DNA of 64,000 nucleotides from Prunus persica. Lineage: Eukaryota > Streptophyta > Magnoliopsida > Rosales > Rosaceae. Below are positions 47,117 through 59,939 of the stretch, piece after piece. The first letter of the stretch is position 1; each line of letters starts with the position of its first letter. The notes under the pieces are model-generated. The model saw only the letters and a program-made list of their open reading frames with translations. It searched no databases and was not told where the DNA came from. Where the stretch lies: positions 21,804,981 to 21,868,980 of the forward strand of contig NC_034010.1 in the NCBI RefSeq assembly GCF_000346465.2, read 5' to 3'. The position numbers were made by a program, and so were the translations under genes.

Positions 47117-50039
47117 ATGTGCTTGAAACTCTTACTTGCATTTGCGCTGCTTTTGCTGCAGTGCGTCGACGGAGGAGAAGTTAGTCGCAAGCACAGGGAT
47201 GCTAACGTGACTGGGAGGTGCATAGAGAAGGAAAGGCAAGCACTCCTTGCATTCAAACGTGGCCTGGTGGATAAGTTCGATGTCCTCTCTTCATGGGGTT
47301 CAGAAGCTCAGAAACAAGATTGTTGCAGATGGATAGGAGTCTCTTGTAGCAACCAAACAGGTCATGTTCTTCAACTTGACCTTTCATACAAAGTTGTGGG
47401 CGCACATTCATGGAATTATTCTTTATTGGAAGGTAAGATGATTAGTCCTAAACTGATTGAGTTGCAGTATTTACACCATTTGGACCTTCATGAGATTAAT
47501 TTCAATGGGAGCCATATTCCAGATTTCATCGGTTCTCTATCCAATTTAAGATACCTTGATCTGTCTTATACTAATTTTGGAGGCAAGTTTCCAAGTCAGG
47601 TCGGAAATCTGACAAACTTGCAGCATCTGGACTTGAGATTTAATGACTTTATAAATGCAGAAAATCTCGATTGGCTTCCACTTCTTTCGTCATTAAGATA
47701 TTTGGACTTGAGTGGCACGAATCTTAACAATGTTTTCGATTGGCCGGAAGCCATTAATAAGCTTCCTGAACTAACAAACTTGACACTATGGGAGTGCGAT
47801 CTTCCTTCTCCAATTCTTTCCCCTCTTTCTTACATAAACTCTTCTAAATCTCTTGCTAGCGTTGACCTTCTTGGGAACCATTTGAGTACTTCTTCAATAT
47901 TTCTATGGTTGTCCAACTATAGTACCAGCCTTGTTTATCTTGACCTCTCTAATAACCTTCTAGAATCTAGTCGGTTCAGTTCCTGATGTTTTGGGAAACA
48001 TGAGCTCTCTAGCACATCTTAAGCTCTTGAACAACCAACTTGAAGGAGGGGATCCGCATTCTTTTTCCAGATTATGTAGTTTGCAAATATTGGATCTTGC
48101 AACGAATCGTCTAAATGTGAGTGGACAACTTGCTAAGTTTGTTCAAATATTGTTCTCTACATGTGCTCAAAATTCATTGGAGATTTTGGATCTCTCTTGG
48201 AATGGTATTGCAGGGTCATTACCTGATCTTACAAAGCTTTCATCTTTGGCAGCCTTGCTTCTAAATAACAATAAATTCAGCGGAGTAATTTCAGGAACTC
48301 ATTTCTCAAAACTCTCCAAATTACAGGTTTTGGATTTCTCTTGGAATGATCTTGCAGGGTCATTACCTGATCTTACAAACCTTTCATCTTTGGAAATCTT
48401 GCTTCTTTATAACAATCAATTAAGCAGAGGGATACCTGAAAGTATAGGGCGAATGTCGAAGCTCAAAATTATTGATTTTCACATGAAATTCTTTGGAGTG
48501 ATTTCAGAAACTCATTTCTCAACACTCTCCAAATTACAGTATTTGGATCTGTCTTCTCAAAACTCTTCTAACTCACTAGTTTTAGACATCCATGCTGATT
48601 GGATTCCTCCTTTCCAACTGTATTCCATAAATTTGGGGTCTTGCAAGATGGGTCTGCATTTCCCAAAGTGGCTTCAAACTCAAAAACAAATCAAATACCT
48701 TGATATTTCTGATGCTGGAATTTCCGACATCCTTCCAAGTTGGTTTTGGAGTTTGTGTCGCAATGTGGAATTTATGAATCTCACAGGCAACCAAATTAGA
48801 GGTTCATTTGCAAATTTGACATTGGAATTTTCATATTCCCCTGAACTACATCTGAGTTCTAACAAGTTGGAAGGTCCAATCCCCTCAGTTCTATCAACAG
48901 CCTCATATCTGGATCTCTCTCATAATAAACTTTCAGGGTCAATTTCGTTCTTGTGTTCAAGTGCAGCTATTGGTTTAAGCTTTCTTGACCTCTCAAGAAA
49001 TAATGTTTCTAGAGAAGTTCCAGATTGCTTGACACATTTGGAAAATCTAGTGATGCTAGATTTGAGTTACAATGCTTTGTCCGGGAAAATTCCTACAACA
49101 ATAGGCTCCGTATTTCGGATTGAAACACTCAAATTGAGAAGCAATAGATTTGTGGGACAATTGCCTTTGTCGTTGAAGAATTGCACGAGTTTAGTACTCG
49201 TTGATGTTGGGGACAATAAATTATCCAGACCCATACCTAAATGGTTAGGGGTTAGCTTAAGGAACTTGGTTATCCTGATGCTTTCGTCTAATCACTTCAA
49301 TGGAAGCTTGCCTGCACAAATATGCCATCTAACAGATATTCAAATTTTGGATTTTTCCATGAACAACATCTCTGGAAGCATACCCAAGTGCCTCAACAAT
49401 TTAACTACTCTGGTTCAGAAAGGAAAATCAAGTCTGGAAATCACACATTTTTTGGAACATTCAAATGGTACAACTACCTATGAGGATGATGCAACATTCA
49501 TATGGAAAGGAAGAATGTACTCATATAAAAACACTTTGGGGCTTGTGAAGAGAATTGATTTGTCAAGCAATATATTAACAGGGGAGATTCCAAGTGAAAT
49601 CACTCATCTTGTTGGGTTGGTTTCTTTAAACCTGTCGGAAAACCAATTAACAGGTCAAATCATTCCAGAGATTGGAAACTTGCAGTCACTAGAGGCCCTT
49701 GATCTGTCAAGGAACCAGATAGAAGGAAGAATTCCAACAAGCCTTGCTCGAATTGATCGTCTCGATTTCTTGGACTTGTCATTTAACAACTTATCTGGCG
49801 GAATTCCAATCGGGACTCAGCTCCAAAGCTTTGATCCCTCTGTTTATGCTGGAAATCCTCAACTCTGTGGAGCTCCACTTAAAAAGATGTGTGCTGCTCA
49901 ACATGTGCAAACTGACTTGAGCAATCAAGAGGATGATAAGGATGAGATTATAACACTGGGATTTTACATCAGTATGGGGGTTGGGTTTGCAGCTGGATTT
50001 TGGGGAGTTTGCTGCACTTTGATATTCAAGAGGTCATAG
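47117..50039 (+). pseudogene. LRR receptor-like protein (EIX2/RLP type), frameshifted and C-terminally truncated
   Basis: Cell-surface LRR receptor-like protein without kinase, of the type that senses microbial patterns with SOBIR1-like partners. Residues from ATG 47117 give a signal peptide (MCLKLLLAFALLLLQC). LRRNT_2 follows (CIEKERQALLAFKRGLVDKF; DCCRWIGVSC), then over 20 LRRs, an acidic juxtamembrane region (SNQEDDKDE) and a TM helix with small-residue motifs (SMGVGFAAGFWG). The frame breaks at about 47972: the upstream frame runs into TGA 47984-47986, while GSVPDVLGNMSSL continues one base out of phase. After the TM, FKRS is followed by TAG (50037-50039). Beyond it the same frame encodes RYAYFKFLNG...LYVRVALIKR to TAA 50136-50138, the usual RLP cytosolic tail, so TGG became TAG. 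Either a pseudogene or two assembly errors. An alternative start is ATG 47066. Confidence 0.85.
48187..48475 (+). repeat. 144-bp intragenic duplication of two LRRs
   Basis: The segment with TCTTGGAATGGTATTGCAGG repeats after exactly 144 bp (48 codons, two LRRs) with few changes. A third partial match (ATTTC-G-AACTCATTTCTCA) occurs 213 bp after its first copy. It is a recent in-frame expansion of the LRR region. Confidence 0.8.
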
Positions 50040-50138
50040 AGATACGCATACTTCAAGTTCCTGAATGGTTTAAATGATTGGCTTTATGTGAGAGTAGCTT
50101 TGATCAAGCGGCAACTCAAGGATATGCTGAATAGATAA

Positions 50139-51243
50139 GCTGTAAGTACATGAATTCTTCTGTTTTTAAACAACAAAACATATGGAGTTAAGCTATTTTT
50201 GTTTAAATTGGTTTTCATCAAAACTTATGGGTGCTTGTTTGCTTGTATCTTTAGCTCCAGCATCTTCGGAGTCGGAGGCAACCTCCATGCGTCAGTTGAC
50301 TTGAAGAGTGCATAGTTGCCATGGAAGCAATGATATATCTGCACAAGTTTTCAAGTATTGGTTTAAATGATTGGCTTTGTTTGAGGATTTGTTACTGTAT
50401 CTTTGTTTGTAAGCAATTATGTAGTGGGAATTTTCCTTGGTAAATGATTTGTTACTGTGTCTTGTTTGTAAGCAATTATAAAGAGGACGTCTCCAAACAA
50501 TTGTTTCCCAAGAATTTTATTTTCTGCAGAAAGCCAATTATGAATTGGTATCCTCTGTTTTTCATCAGAAAGAATACACCAGGAATCTTTTATGTATTAT
50601 GTACACAAATTACAAGCTTTTTTCCTCCCAGTGTAGTTTACATCATTTTTTTTTTCCATTTTTCTAGAGTAATTCATATACTGGAAATATTTAATGGACA
50701 AGAAATCAAATCAAATCAAAGAATTCAAATACAACATATCTCGCTGAAAAATGACCAAAATCTTAATATCATGGAACTAAGTGAAGTTTTGACTTTCGTG
50801 GTTCGAAACCTTATGAGCAACATTCTATATGTGCTGAGAGCCAAACTGAGAAGTGTCAAATTCAGTACCAAATCCTTGGGGAGCGTTCGTTTGATATCCT
50901 ATTCAAGTATGAAACTCAAAAAATTTTATTTTTCTTAAAAACTAGGAATTCGGGCTCGTTTTACCTTTGGGCCTGCCCTATTACATGGGACCTACCAATT
51001 GCCCCGGCAACTGAAGCCAACTGGAACCCGCTCCTGGGGCTTGGGCCCCCTCCTGTCCGAGTAGTTTGAACCGCTGGAAGTGCTCTCAGAGACGTACCCA
51101 AACGTGGTCGTTCCATTTTGGGTATTATTTGTATTACGGAGCCAAAGGGCCCAAGAGCTTCGTCGTTTTGATCACAACGTTTCTGGAGGTAAAGAGCAAC
51201 AAAAAGGAAGAATTCTCGTTAGTGAGAGAGTGAAGACTGAGCG
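50139..51243. other. 3' region of the LRR gene and Cdc14-like promoter
   Basis: Non-coding by inspection. A CAATTAT/GTTACTGT phrase is repeated near 50386-50480 (ATTTGTTACTGT-TCTT-GTTTGTAAGCAATTAT), a short tandem duplication in the 3' flank. The ORF at 50444-50938 has no domain I recognise. Confidence 0.45.
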
Positions 51244-52948
51244 ATGTACTTGAAGAAGCCTCTATGGAGTGAGGGAACGACAACACCGAAGGCCTCGGCG
51301 GAATCCGATTCAAACCCTCCCGCGACCGCCGTCAGCGATTTGGTCAACTCGTTGACCACCCAGAGAGTGTACCGCGAGGTCACCCTCGCGCTCCGGAGCG
51401 GCCTGCGCGACGTTCGCGCCGAGTTCTCTTTCCTCCGAGTCCGCGGCCTCCGCAGCCTCCTCAAGTTCCTCCGATCAGTCGCCGAGTCCGATTCCACCAT
51501 CAACCTCTTCTCTCAGACCCAATCGCTCCCTGAGCTTCAAGGTAATTCGAAATCAGAAATTTCAATTTTTGCTTTCATTTCCTGATAAATTGATTTTGAT
51601 TTGTATGAAAATGGTGAACAGTGGTGCCGGTTCTGTTTCAAAACTCGCTGAAAGATGCGGAGGATGAGATCGTGCGAAATTTGGATCACATTTTCGGGGT
51701 CGAGCCTCTGAAGATCACGAGCCCTTCAAGCGACTCTGAGGTTTCGCTTGCGCTTCGAGTTTTGGAGGGCTGTTGTCTGCTTCATCCAGATAGCGCGGTC
51801 TTGGCTCATCAGCACAAGGCCATTCAGGTAGGTACCCATGTAGCTAAAAGCTCAATCAAAATCTACGGAGTAGTTATGAATTTCAGATATGAAAGTTTGT
51901 TGTTTTTGTTTTTATAATTGGGCTTGTGTAGGTGTTGATGAATATACTGCCAACTCGAGGGGTGATTGAGCAAAGCGCTTGCTTGGATGCTTTGATTGCA
52001 ATAATGTTGGATTCATCAGCTAATCAAATGGTGGGTTCAAGCTTCAATCTCATTGTGCTTGGTTTCTGATTGGTGATGGGATTTTACAATTTCATTGTTT
52101 TTGTGTAATGTTCAGGATTTTGAAGCGTTTCATGGTATTGAGGAAGTTGCAGAGCTCATTAGAGACAAGCAAGTTGATGAGAACCTCAGGTTTTTGTTCA
52201 ATTTATGCTGATTGATTGATTGGTTTCTTATGTTAACCTCCGTTATTGCATAAAATCTAACATTATATGTTGAGATGGTGCCTTCACTGCCCTGAGTTGT
52301 GGTTTGAAGCTTTATCTACTTAGTGTGGTTTTTCGAAGGGTGAATTCTGGGAAATGAGTAGTTTCATTGATAAATTGTAAGGTAAATGTAAAAGTTTGTG
52401 CAACAATAGGTTTATGGTAGCCACATGATTGCTGTCTGTGCTACTTGGTTCTTCCAAATCCTTGCGTCTTTATCATTGGCAGTTCCATTTTTCGGCTTGT
52501 GCATCAGACGAGTCTTGATAAAAATCCCATGTTTTCTTTTATTCTAGGCTTAGTTGAGCTATGTCCTGTTGCTCATTTTCATTTTCGTAAAATGTGTAAT
52601 GAGGTCTTCTTCGAGAAATGAGTTAAGAGTCAGGGTTTCTGAATATTCGTCTGCCTAGGCTGAGGTCTTTTCTTTGCTAATCTAATGGACACTGAAGGCC
52701 AACATCTTTTGCTTCTGATTAGGTTGAAATGTGGAGAGTTCTTGCTACTGCTAATTGGGCATGTAAATGGGAGGGACAGGCCTCCCTTGGCAACTGTACA
52801 TGAAGACATAAGGAGGCTTTTAGGTGAGAAATCTGCTTCCTTGATATGGGCAGCCAGTCAGTTTGGTTCAACTCTTGATCCGGAGCAGAGACTAACCGCA
52901 CTTCACATCCAAGCTCGTCGCGTGATAGAGTCCTTGGACCTGTACTGA
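51244..52948 (+). CDS. Cell division control protein 14-like (SIN component, Cdc14 domain)
   Basis: Plant member of the family related to fission yeast Cdc14, the Sid1 kinase partner of the septation initiation network; it is unrelated to the CDC14 phosphatase. Exons: 51244-51541, 51622-51827, 51932-52030, 52116-52189, 52723-52948; phases close, 300 aa. It is helical and armadillo-like, with stretches such as LALRSGLRDVRAEFSFLRVR, LRVLEGCCLLHPDSAVLAHQ and LPTRGVIEQSACLDALIAIM. The C-terminus reads TALHIQARRVIESLDLY. There is no signal peptide or membrane segment, so a cytosolic role is expected. Exon 1 is GC-rich. The plant function is poorly known; the family call rests on recollection. Confidence 0.78.
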
Positions 52949-54033
52949 ATCTGAACATAGAAACTAGAAAGCACCCTAGGCAATTTTCCTTTGTTTTTCA
53001 ATGAAATCACAATCTGTAGCCGTATTTTTGTCCATTTGCCTGTTTGTATGTCGTTCTTTGTTTGCAACGGCTGATGTTCAAGAAATTGAGTTAAGAAACT
53101 GTGTTCATATATTTTGAACAACATAGAGCAACAATCTTGTTGTAGTTATAAACCATTTTCATGTGCATAATCATAGTATTCGAAGTTGAATAAATCTCGA
53201 CGAATTTCTTCTCTGTATTTGCCGGAATTGCATCCGGGGCGCTTTTGAAATCCAATTAGGTTGTAGTGGTGTTACCGTGACACACAAAAACAATTGTCTT
53301 TCATCTTAACCATGACGTCGACAGTCTTAGCATCACTAATAAGAGGAGGTGAGATTATTTTATGACATGTGACGTTCGCGTACGAATATTCCACGTTGGC
53401 CACAAATTATGCGGAGTGTAATTTACACAGAAATAAACGCGATAAAATAACAAAATATTACAATTTTAAAAGAAAAGAAAAACAAAAAAATTTGTTTCGT
53501 TAAAATCAAATAGCAACTTTTGCGGTTTAAACCAAGGGCCAGATTTCTGAAAATTTCCGAAATTACCCATACTCTCGCTCTTTAATTATCCTTTCACCCA
53601 TCTAAAAGCAACCGAATATCCGACTTGCATGGAGGGGCATTTGGATAACTTTGACCTTTTCCCCTCCCTTCACAAGGATGATACGCCACGTGTCAGCCTC
53701 TCGACCCATCTTCCTTCGAGTATAACGCCCACTCAGATTCTTCCCGCTTGTTTAAATAATAATAAAAATAGAAAAATAGAAAAAAGCAAAAAATCTGGAA
53801 GCAATGTTTGTTTGAGAAAAAAAAGGCCTCTGGTTATCCTCTCAAGCTCGAGAGAGTGAAAACGACTGAGAAGCAACGAGGCACACACAGAGAGCGTGAA
53901 AACACTGTCGTTTCACTCCCTGTCTTTCAGCTTTTTGGTTGCTGGACCCTGAATTCTGAAATGGTGTGAGAGCTTGTTGAGCTGAAACAGTTAATTGTTT
54001 GAGCTTAGCTTCAATCAGTAGATACAGAGCAAA
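52949..54033. other. Intergenic: Cdc14-like 3' UTR and PHT4 promoter
   Basis: No gene. A CACGTGTCAG motif (ABRE/G-box-like) at about 53689-53698, an AT-rich stretch and a GAGA-rich leader precede the transporter ATG at 54034. Confidence 0.5.
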
Positions 54034-57000
54034 ATGGCTATGGGCGGTTTGATCTCGAACCGGAATTTCGGTTCTTTTATCGACTCAGGTACTGTTGCTT
54101 CACTAACTTATCCTGATGTTTTTGTTCTTATTAGTTTTTGGTATTTTGATTTTGGTTGCATTTTGTGAATTGTAGCTTCTCAATGGAATTCATGCATGCA
54201 TGTGGTTTGAATTTGATTATTTTATTTCCGAATTTCCATTTTTGTGAGCTGAACGAATTTGTTTATTTGGTTGCATGTTGCTTCTTCTGCTTTGCATTAT
54301 CTGTACATAATCTGGTTATGTTGGTAAATTTTCGGCAGCAAATTGTTGATTTTGCTGCTGAATTTTTCAGGGAATGTAGTAAATTAAGCCAAGTCTATCT
54401 TTAATTCAACAATTCACCAATCAGTGATAAATTTCAGTGCATGTAAACTTTCCCAACCTAAATATACTGGTTCCTTGTTTCACAGACGTATGTATATATG
54501 TATGAGTATATGTACTGAGCAATTTTGGGAATGCTTTTATCTTTCTGAGTTCATGAAGGACTTGCTTAATTCGGCCGAAGAAATTTAGACAATTTATATG
54601 TCGAATTGGAAATAGATGGAGGGATGGACAATTTGGGAATGCTGATCAACATAGCTTACTATCTTCATTTTGATGCTTCTGAGGCGAATCCTTTGTTACT
54701 ATCTGTAACTCTTTGATATTGGCAGGGAAAGTATGTCAAACAAACCACGCTGTTGTGCATCGCAAAGGAGAGCGTCTGTACAATCAGGGGAAAACATTTT
54801 ACCAAAATTTATGTACTCCAAGGGGTTCTGTATCTAGAAACTCGTATAGCCCTTATCTGCATGCAATTAGTTCTTCAGATGCAAACATTCTGAAGCCAAC
54901 AGGTAGGGTGCATGATGAAGGTGACCTTTATCTCATAATGTCTCTGCAATCTGGTATAAGGTCTCACAGCATCATCACTAAACAAAGAAGTACAGGAAGA
55001 TGTAAAAGCTATCTTTCTTCAAACCATTCATTTAGAAGTTGTATTCAATCAAGAAAGCTGGATAAGCTTGATAACAGGCAATACCAGAAGTATGAACATG
55101 TTAAGGTTAACAGGACCCGTGCTTATTACAAGTCAGAGGATAATGACATAACAAAACCAGAGGTGGACTCACTGTCATCAATAGAGGGGTCTAGTGAAGC
55201 TGTTTTGGCAGATGGAAATGTGCTTAAACTATCTTCTTGGTGGGAGCAATTTCCCAAGCGCTGGGTGATTGTACTCCTTTGTTTTACAGCATTTCTATTG
55301 TGCAACATGGATCGTGTGAGTATTTTTCTATTTATAATCATTGTTTTTATTTCCCATTGGCCTAAGCATTGCAAACTTGAAATTTATGTTCTATTTTTTT
55401 CGTTTGTTCATCTGATATATCTCAATCAGCTAATAATGTTCAATTTTTATTGTAGGTAAACATGAGCATTGCAATACTTCCCATGTCACAGGAATTTAAC
55501 TGGGATAGTGCAACAGTTGGCTTGATTCAGTCCTCTTTTTTCTGGGGCTACCTACTTACTCAGGTTTGACTCAGTATAGCTAATGTGTTTTTCCTTACTC
55601 AAATAAATTACACTTTCATTCTCAATCTTCTATGCGCACATTAGCAGGTATGTGATCATGGATCTGTCCTTGTATCGTTTAGAGGATACTGTTTCATTCA
55701 TAGTAGTTAGCTCGGCCATATATTTGGTGTTCAAGCTACAAATCTGATGTATGCATATATCTCTTTTCCTATCCAGATGATGTTAGAAATTCCACGCTCA
55801 ATTCTCCTGTCTGATTGTAATAGTTTTATGATTTCTCTTGCATATAGATTCTTGGAGGCATATGGGCAGATAAAATTGGTGGGAAGCGTGTATTGGGTTT
55901 CGGAGTGGTCTGGTGGTCAGTAGCGACAATTTTGACACCTATTGCAGCAAAAATCAGCCTTCCTTTTTTGCTTATTATGCGCGCTTTTATGGGGATTGGT
56001 GAGGTTTGTCTTTTCAAATGCTTTGCTTTGGATCTCTGGTCATTTACTATTCTGCATTTGAATATAAATCAGAAACTCTCCTAGTGTACCTTTTTGCTTA
56101 GGAATTGACTTGGCTAACTTTACAACTGAAACACCGTGCAAAGAGCAGAAACAAGACAGGAGCAAATAATTAACCTAAAAACTACATTGGTTTTGATAGC
56201 CCCTAAAAATTGAAAAAGAATGAGGAGCTTGTATTTGCATGGCAGGTTCATTGGTTAGGAGGAATTGTCTCAATGCACTTTTGTGGCTTAGCACATACAA
56301 ATTTATCTTAGCTTCCTAAGTTTTTTCGCATTTGAGATCTATCGTATATCAGCTTCCTTCCTGAAATAGGAATTGACAATCCAATTAAGGATTCTCATTG
56401 CTGAACAAATTTCCCTTTTTCTTTCCACAGGGTGTTGCTATGCCTGCAATGAATAATATACTATCTAAGTGGATTCCAGTGTCAGAGAGAAGCAGAGCAC
56501 TTTCACTAGTGTATAGTGGCATGTATCTTGGTTCTGTCACTGGGTTGGCTTTTTCTCCTATTCTGATCCAGAAGTTTAAATGGCCATCCGTGTTTTACTC
56601 ATTTGGCTCTCTTGGTAGTATCTGGTTTGCATTATGGCTGAAAAAAGTATGCTCTTGCTTCCTTAGTTTTTTCATTGGAAATCGTTGCATTACCTTGTCT
56701 ACTTTTGATTAGGTAGGATAGACTATGTAAAGAGAAGAAAATGAATATATCTACATATCTTTAGTATGTATTCTGGTTTGGGCTGTGCAATATTCAATAA
56801 CGCACTCATTTGCAAAAAGAAAAAAAAAAGAAAAAAGAAAAAAGAAAAAAGAAAATCAATGATATTTGATTCTAGGTCAATGTAATTTTAACTCAGGATT
56901 GTATTTGATGAAAGTTTGTTAACTAGACTTGTTTTGAAGGCTTTGGGTGTGATATTCTTATGTCCTTTTCATTTCCGGGATTGTGTGAATGAACTACTAC

Positions 57001-58681
57001 TGAATGTTCAATTTAAAGTAAAAATATAGGGCATTATCCTTAATAAGGTCACTTGTCTTGTGAACATATGTAATGTTTTACACCAGTGGTTTCTCATGTC
57101 CATCCGTCTTAGTGACTCTTCAGACACCACAAAAATATAATCTTATATAGACATGACGTGTATGGAAAATACGAATGAACAGATTGAAGCTGCACTTCAG
57201 ATGCTGTTCCATAAACATTAACTGTAAAAGCCCTTTCTTGCATGTTGAATCCCCAGGCATATAGCTCACCAAAAGAAGATCCGGAGCTTAGCACAGGGGA
57301 AAAAGAACTTATCATGGGTGGCAACATATCTAAGGAACCTGTTACCGTCATTCCTTGGAAGCTAATTTTATCAAAACCACCTGTTTGGGCTCTTATAATC
57401 TGCCACTTTTGCCATAATTGGGGAACCTTTATTCTATTGACATGGATGCCTACATACTACAATCAGGTAAGGAATTGATTTCTCCAAAAATGAGCCACAT
57501 GCCCACAACACAACACCCCCTTACATATCTCTGTGCAATCTTTGGATTCAGAAACTTCAAGTACTGTCTCACATGAAATCCTACTTTTTCTACTATCCTT
57601 GTGCAATTCAACAATTTTAACCAGAAGAAGATTAATTTTTAATCTTGCATATTCAGGTTTTGAAGTTCAACCTCACTGAATCGGGACTCTTCTGTGTCTT
57701 GCCATGGTTGACCATGGCTGTTTTTGCAAATATAGGAGGCTGGATTGCAGATACACTTGTCAGCAGAGGTCTTTCTGTGACAACAGTTCGCAAGGCAAGG
57801 ACTATTACTGCTTGAAGCATTGAATGTGGTTTAGGTGCCGACTTGCCAGTTTTACTTTTTCTAATGATTTCCTCCAAATCTGTTTGTTGTTGCAGATCAT
57901 GCAATCAATTGGGTTTTTGGGACCGGCCTTTTTTCTTTCTCAGCTGAGCCGTGTCAAGACACCTGCAATGGCAGTACTATGCATGGCATGCAGTCAGGTA
58001 AAAACTACTTGTTATTACTTTGACTGAGCTTGAATATATTTCCAATGCTTCTAAAATGTGTTGTTTGGTAAGTATTACTTGTAGGGTTATCTGTTCATAC
58101 GCTCTTGCTTATTCACAGGGATCTGATGCATTCTCACAATCTGGTCTCTACTCCAATCATCAAGACATTGGACCTCGCTATTCTGTGAGTTGCTATATTC
58201 TGAACATATGGCTAGTTGATGAACTATATATACCATTTTCTATAATCAATTCCTAATCTGTCATTTTATAAGGTTATTTGTGCTTTCAACTCTTTTACCA
58301 ACAACATACCTGAAGAAGTAATCAAATTATCTGAACCCTGTGCAATCAAACTTATAATACAATTACAGGGAGTATTGCTGGGACTGTCAAACACAGCAGG
58401 AGTTCTTGCTGGTGTCTTTGGTACAGCTGCAACCGGGTACATACTCCAAAGAGGTACAATTAATACTTCAATTAAATCATTCTCTTCTGCAGTTTTCAGT
58501 TTCCGGTTTCCAGTTTTGTATTGACTTCTTAAACTTCAATTTTCAGTTTCCAGTGTTGACTTCCCATACTTTAATATCTGCAGGTTCTTGGGATGATGTA
58601 TTCAAGGTGGCTGTTGCATTGTACCTCGTAGGCACATTAATCTGGAACCTATTTTCAACCGGAGAGAAAATCCTCGATTAG
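54034..58681 (+). CDS. PHT4;4: Plastid anion transporter, PHT4/ANTR family (probably PHT4;4 type)
   Basis: Major facilitator superfamily transporter of the SLC17-like PHT4 family. Arabidopsis PHT4;4 (ANTR2) carries ascorbate across the chloroplast envelope; others carry phosphate. Exons: 54034-54088, 54726-55315, 55456-55563, 55848-56003, 56431-56646, 57257-57466, 57657-57794, 57896-57997, 58119-58184, 58369-58453, 58584-58681; 607 aa. The first 200 residues are hydrophilic, Ser/Arg-rich and fit a long plastid transit region. Membrane helices start at [20 protein letters not shown] and give about 12 segments, with family motifs [39 protein letters not shown] and [15 protein letters not shown]. 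The intron after exon 7 begins with GC (AAG|GCAAGG) instead of GT. PHT4;4 identity is supported by the neighbouring CYP86A and GPAT genes, so it is partly inference. Confidence 0.88.
57795..57895 (+). other. GC-AG intron of the PHT4 gene
   Basis: Exon 7 ends CGCAAG and the intron starts GCAAGG, with acceptor TTGCAG at 57890-57895. Only this junction keeps the frame (VRK|IMQSIG). AAG|GCAAG is the usual extended consensus of U2-type GC-AG introns. Confidence 0.8.
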
Positions 58682-59630
58682 AGAAATGCAAGAATGGGAA
58701 GGAATGAAAGCTATGACGACATGGAAGAAATGCGAACGCATGAAAGGGAAATCGGGCTGAGCAAACTAGTTTTTAAGATATCACCATCAATGTTTTTGTA
58801 ACGACTTCTGAGGCCCTCTCTGGGTTGGCTGGAGACCCCCCTTTTTACAGGTTAATAATGCCTTTAGTTTCAGTGTATGGCTCTAATGTAGAGAACCTAT
58901 GGGTAATTTGCACCCCATGAACCTTTTGCTTTGCCCATGCAATGCTAATAGCATCTCATCCACCTAAGTTCTTTCTTACTGGATTTCTCCACAGTAACAT
59001 TGCTTCTCGCATTCCACCGTATGTACAGCGCCGATTACGGCGCTTGTGTGTGATCAGATTTTCTTTCAAACTTTAGATTTGTGTAGCTCAGGTGATGTAG
59101 ATTCTAGCTATAATTGTTTTCCTAATAACTCAAATATTAATTATCAGAAAGAAACAGAATTAAGAACAAAAATTCTGTTATGCAATATAAGTAGGACTAG
59201 GCATTTCCATTCATCATCTTCTGACAATAAAAACCTGTTTACAACCCATGCATTATCTCCATTGGAGATAAGACTAATCCCCACCCCACCCCACCCCTCT
59301 GAACTTGCAGAAATTTTTATTGACCTTATCTACATGAAGCAAGAGGCAAAAAAAAAAAAAAAAAGATAAAAAAAAAGATAATAACATTATATTGGGCAAA
59401 ATCCATGAAGCAAGAAGCAGAGAAAGCTACAAGGTTGAGATGAACCTGGCACAAAATCTTTTCCAAATGAATAGTAATAAATATGGATAAATGTAAAATT
59501 ATGAAATTTGAACATACAAGAACATAAAGAATCTTAATGTAAAATAAAATTTTGCAAGCTCCTTTTCTTTCTTTGTTTTTTTTTAATGTTTTTTTAATTA
59601 TGTTTTTTGCCTACAAGGGGGAAGCTAGAT

Positions 59631-59664
<34 letters not shown>

Positions 59665-59939
59665 AGCTGATGTATTTGTGAGAGAGACTGTACCCCCATG
59701 TGTAGTGGAAAAGACCAATTTGCTGCTTGTGACCCAAAACATTAACAAAACATTTAATTGAGCCACATGATCTTTGCTTTCCAATTCCCCCATCTATGCT
59801 CCGAGTCTTCATCTTCATGGGTTCCACCACTCCATAAATAACACCACATTCACAACACAGCCTACCCTCAACACCCAAAATTAAAACCCTCATCCTCTTA
59901 AGCCCCCCAACTACCGCTTCGCCATTAACGCCGTGACAT
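58682..59939. other. Convergent 3' flanks with poly-A and (CT)n tracts
   Basis: 3' UTRs of the PHT4 gene (+) and CYP86A gene (-). Contains poly-A at 59349-59364 and a (CT)n microsatellite. No gene is seen. Confidence 0.6.
59632..59663. repeat. (CT)n microsatellite
   Basis: About sixteen uninterrupted CT units downstream of the CYP86A stop codon. Confidence 0.9.

Noticed and set aside
52685..52948. Separate small gene starting at ATG 52685
   Set aside because: It is the last exon of the Cdc14-like gene with intron sequence in front.
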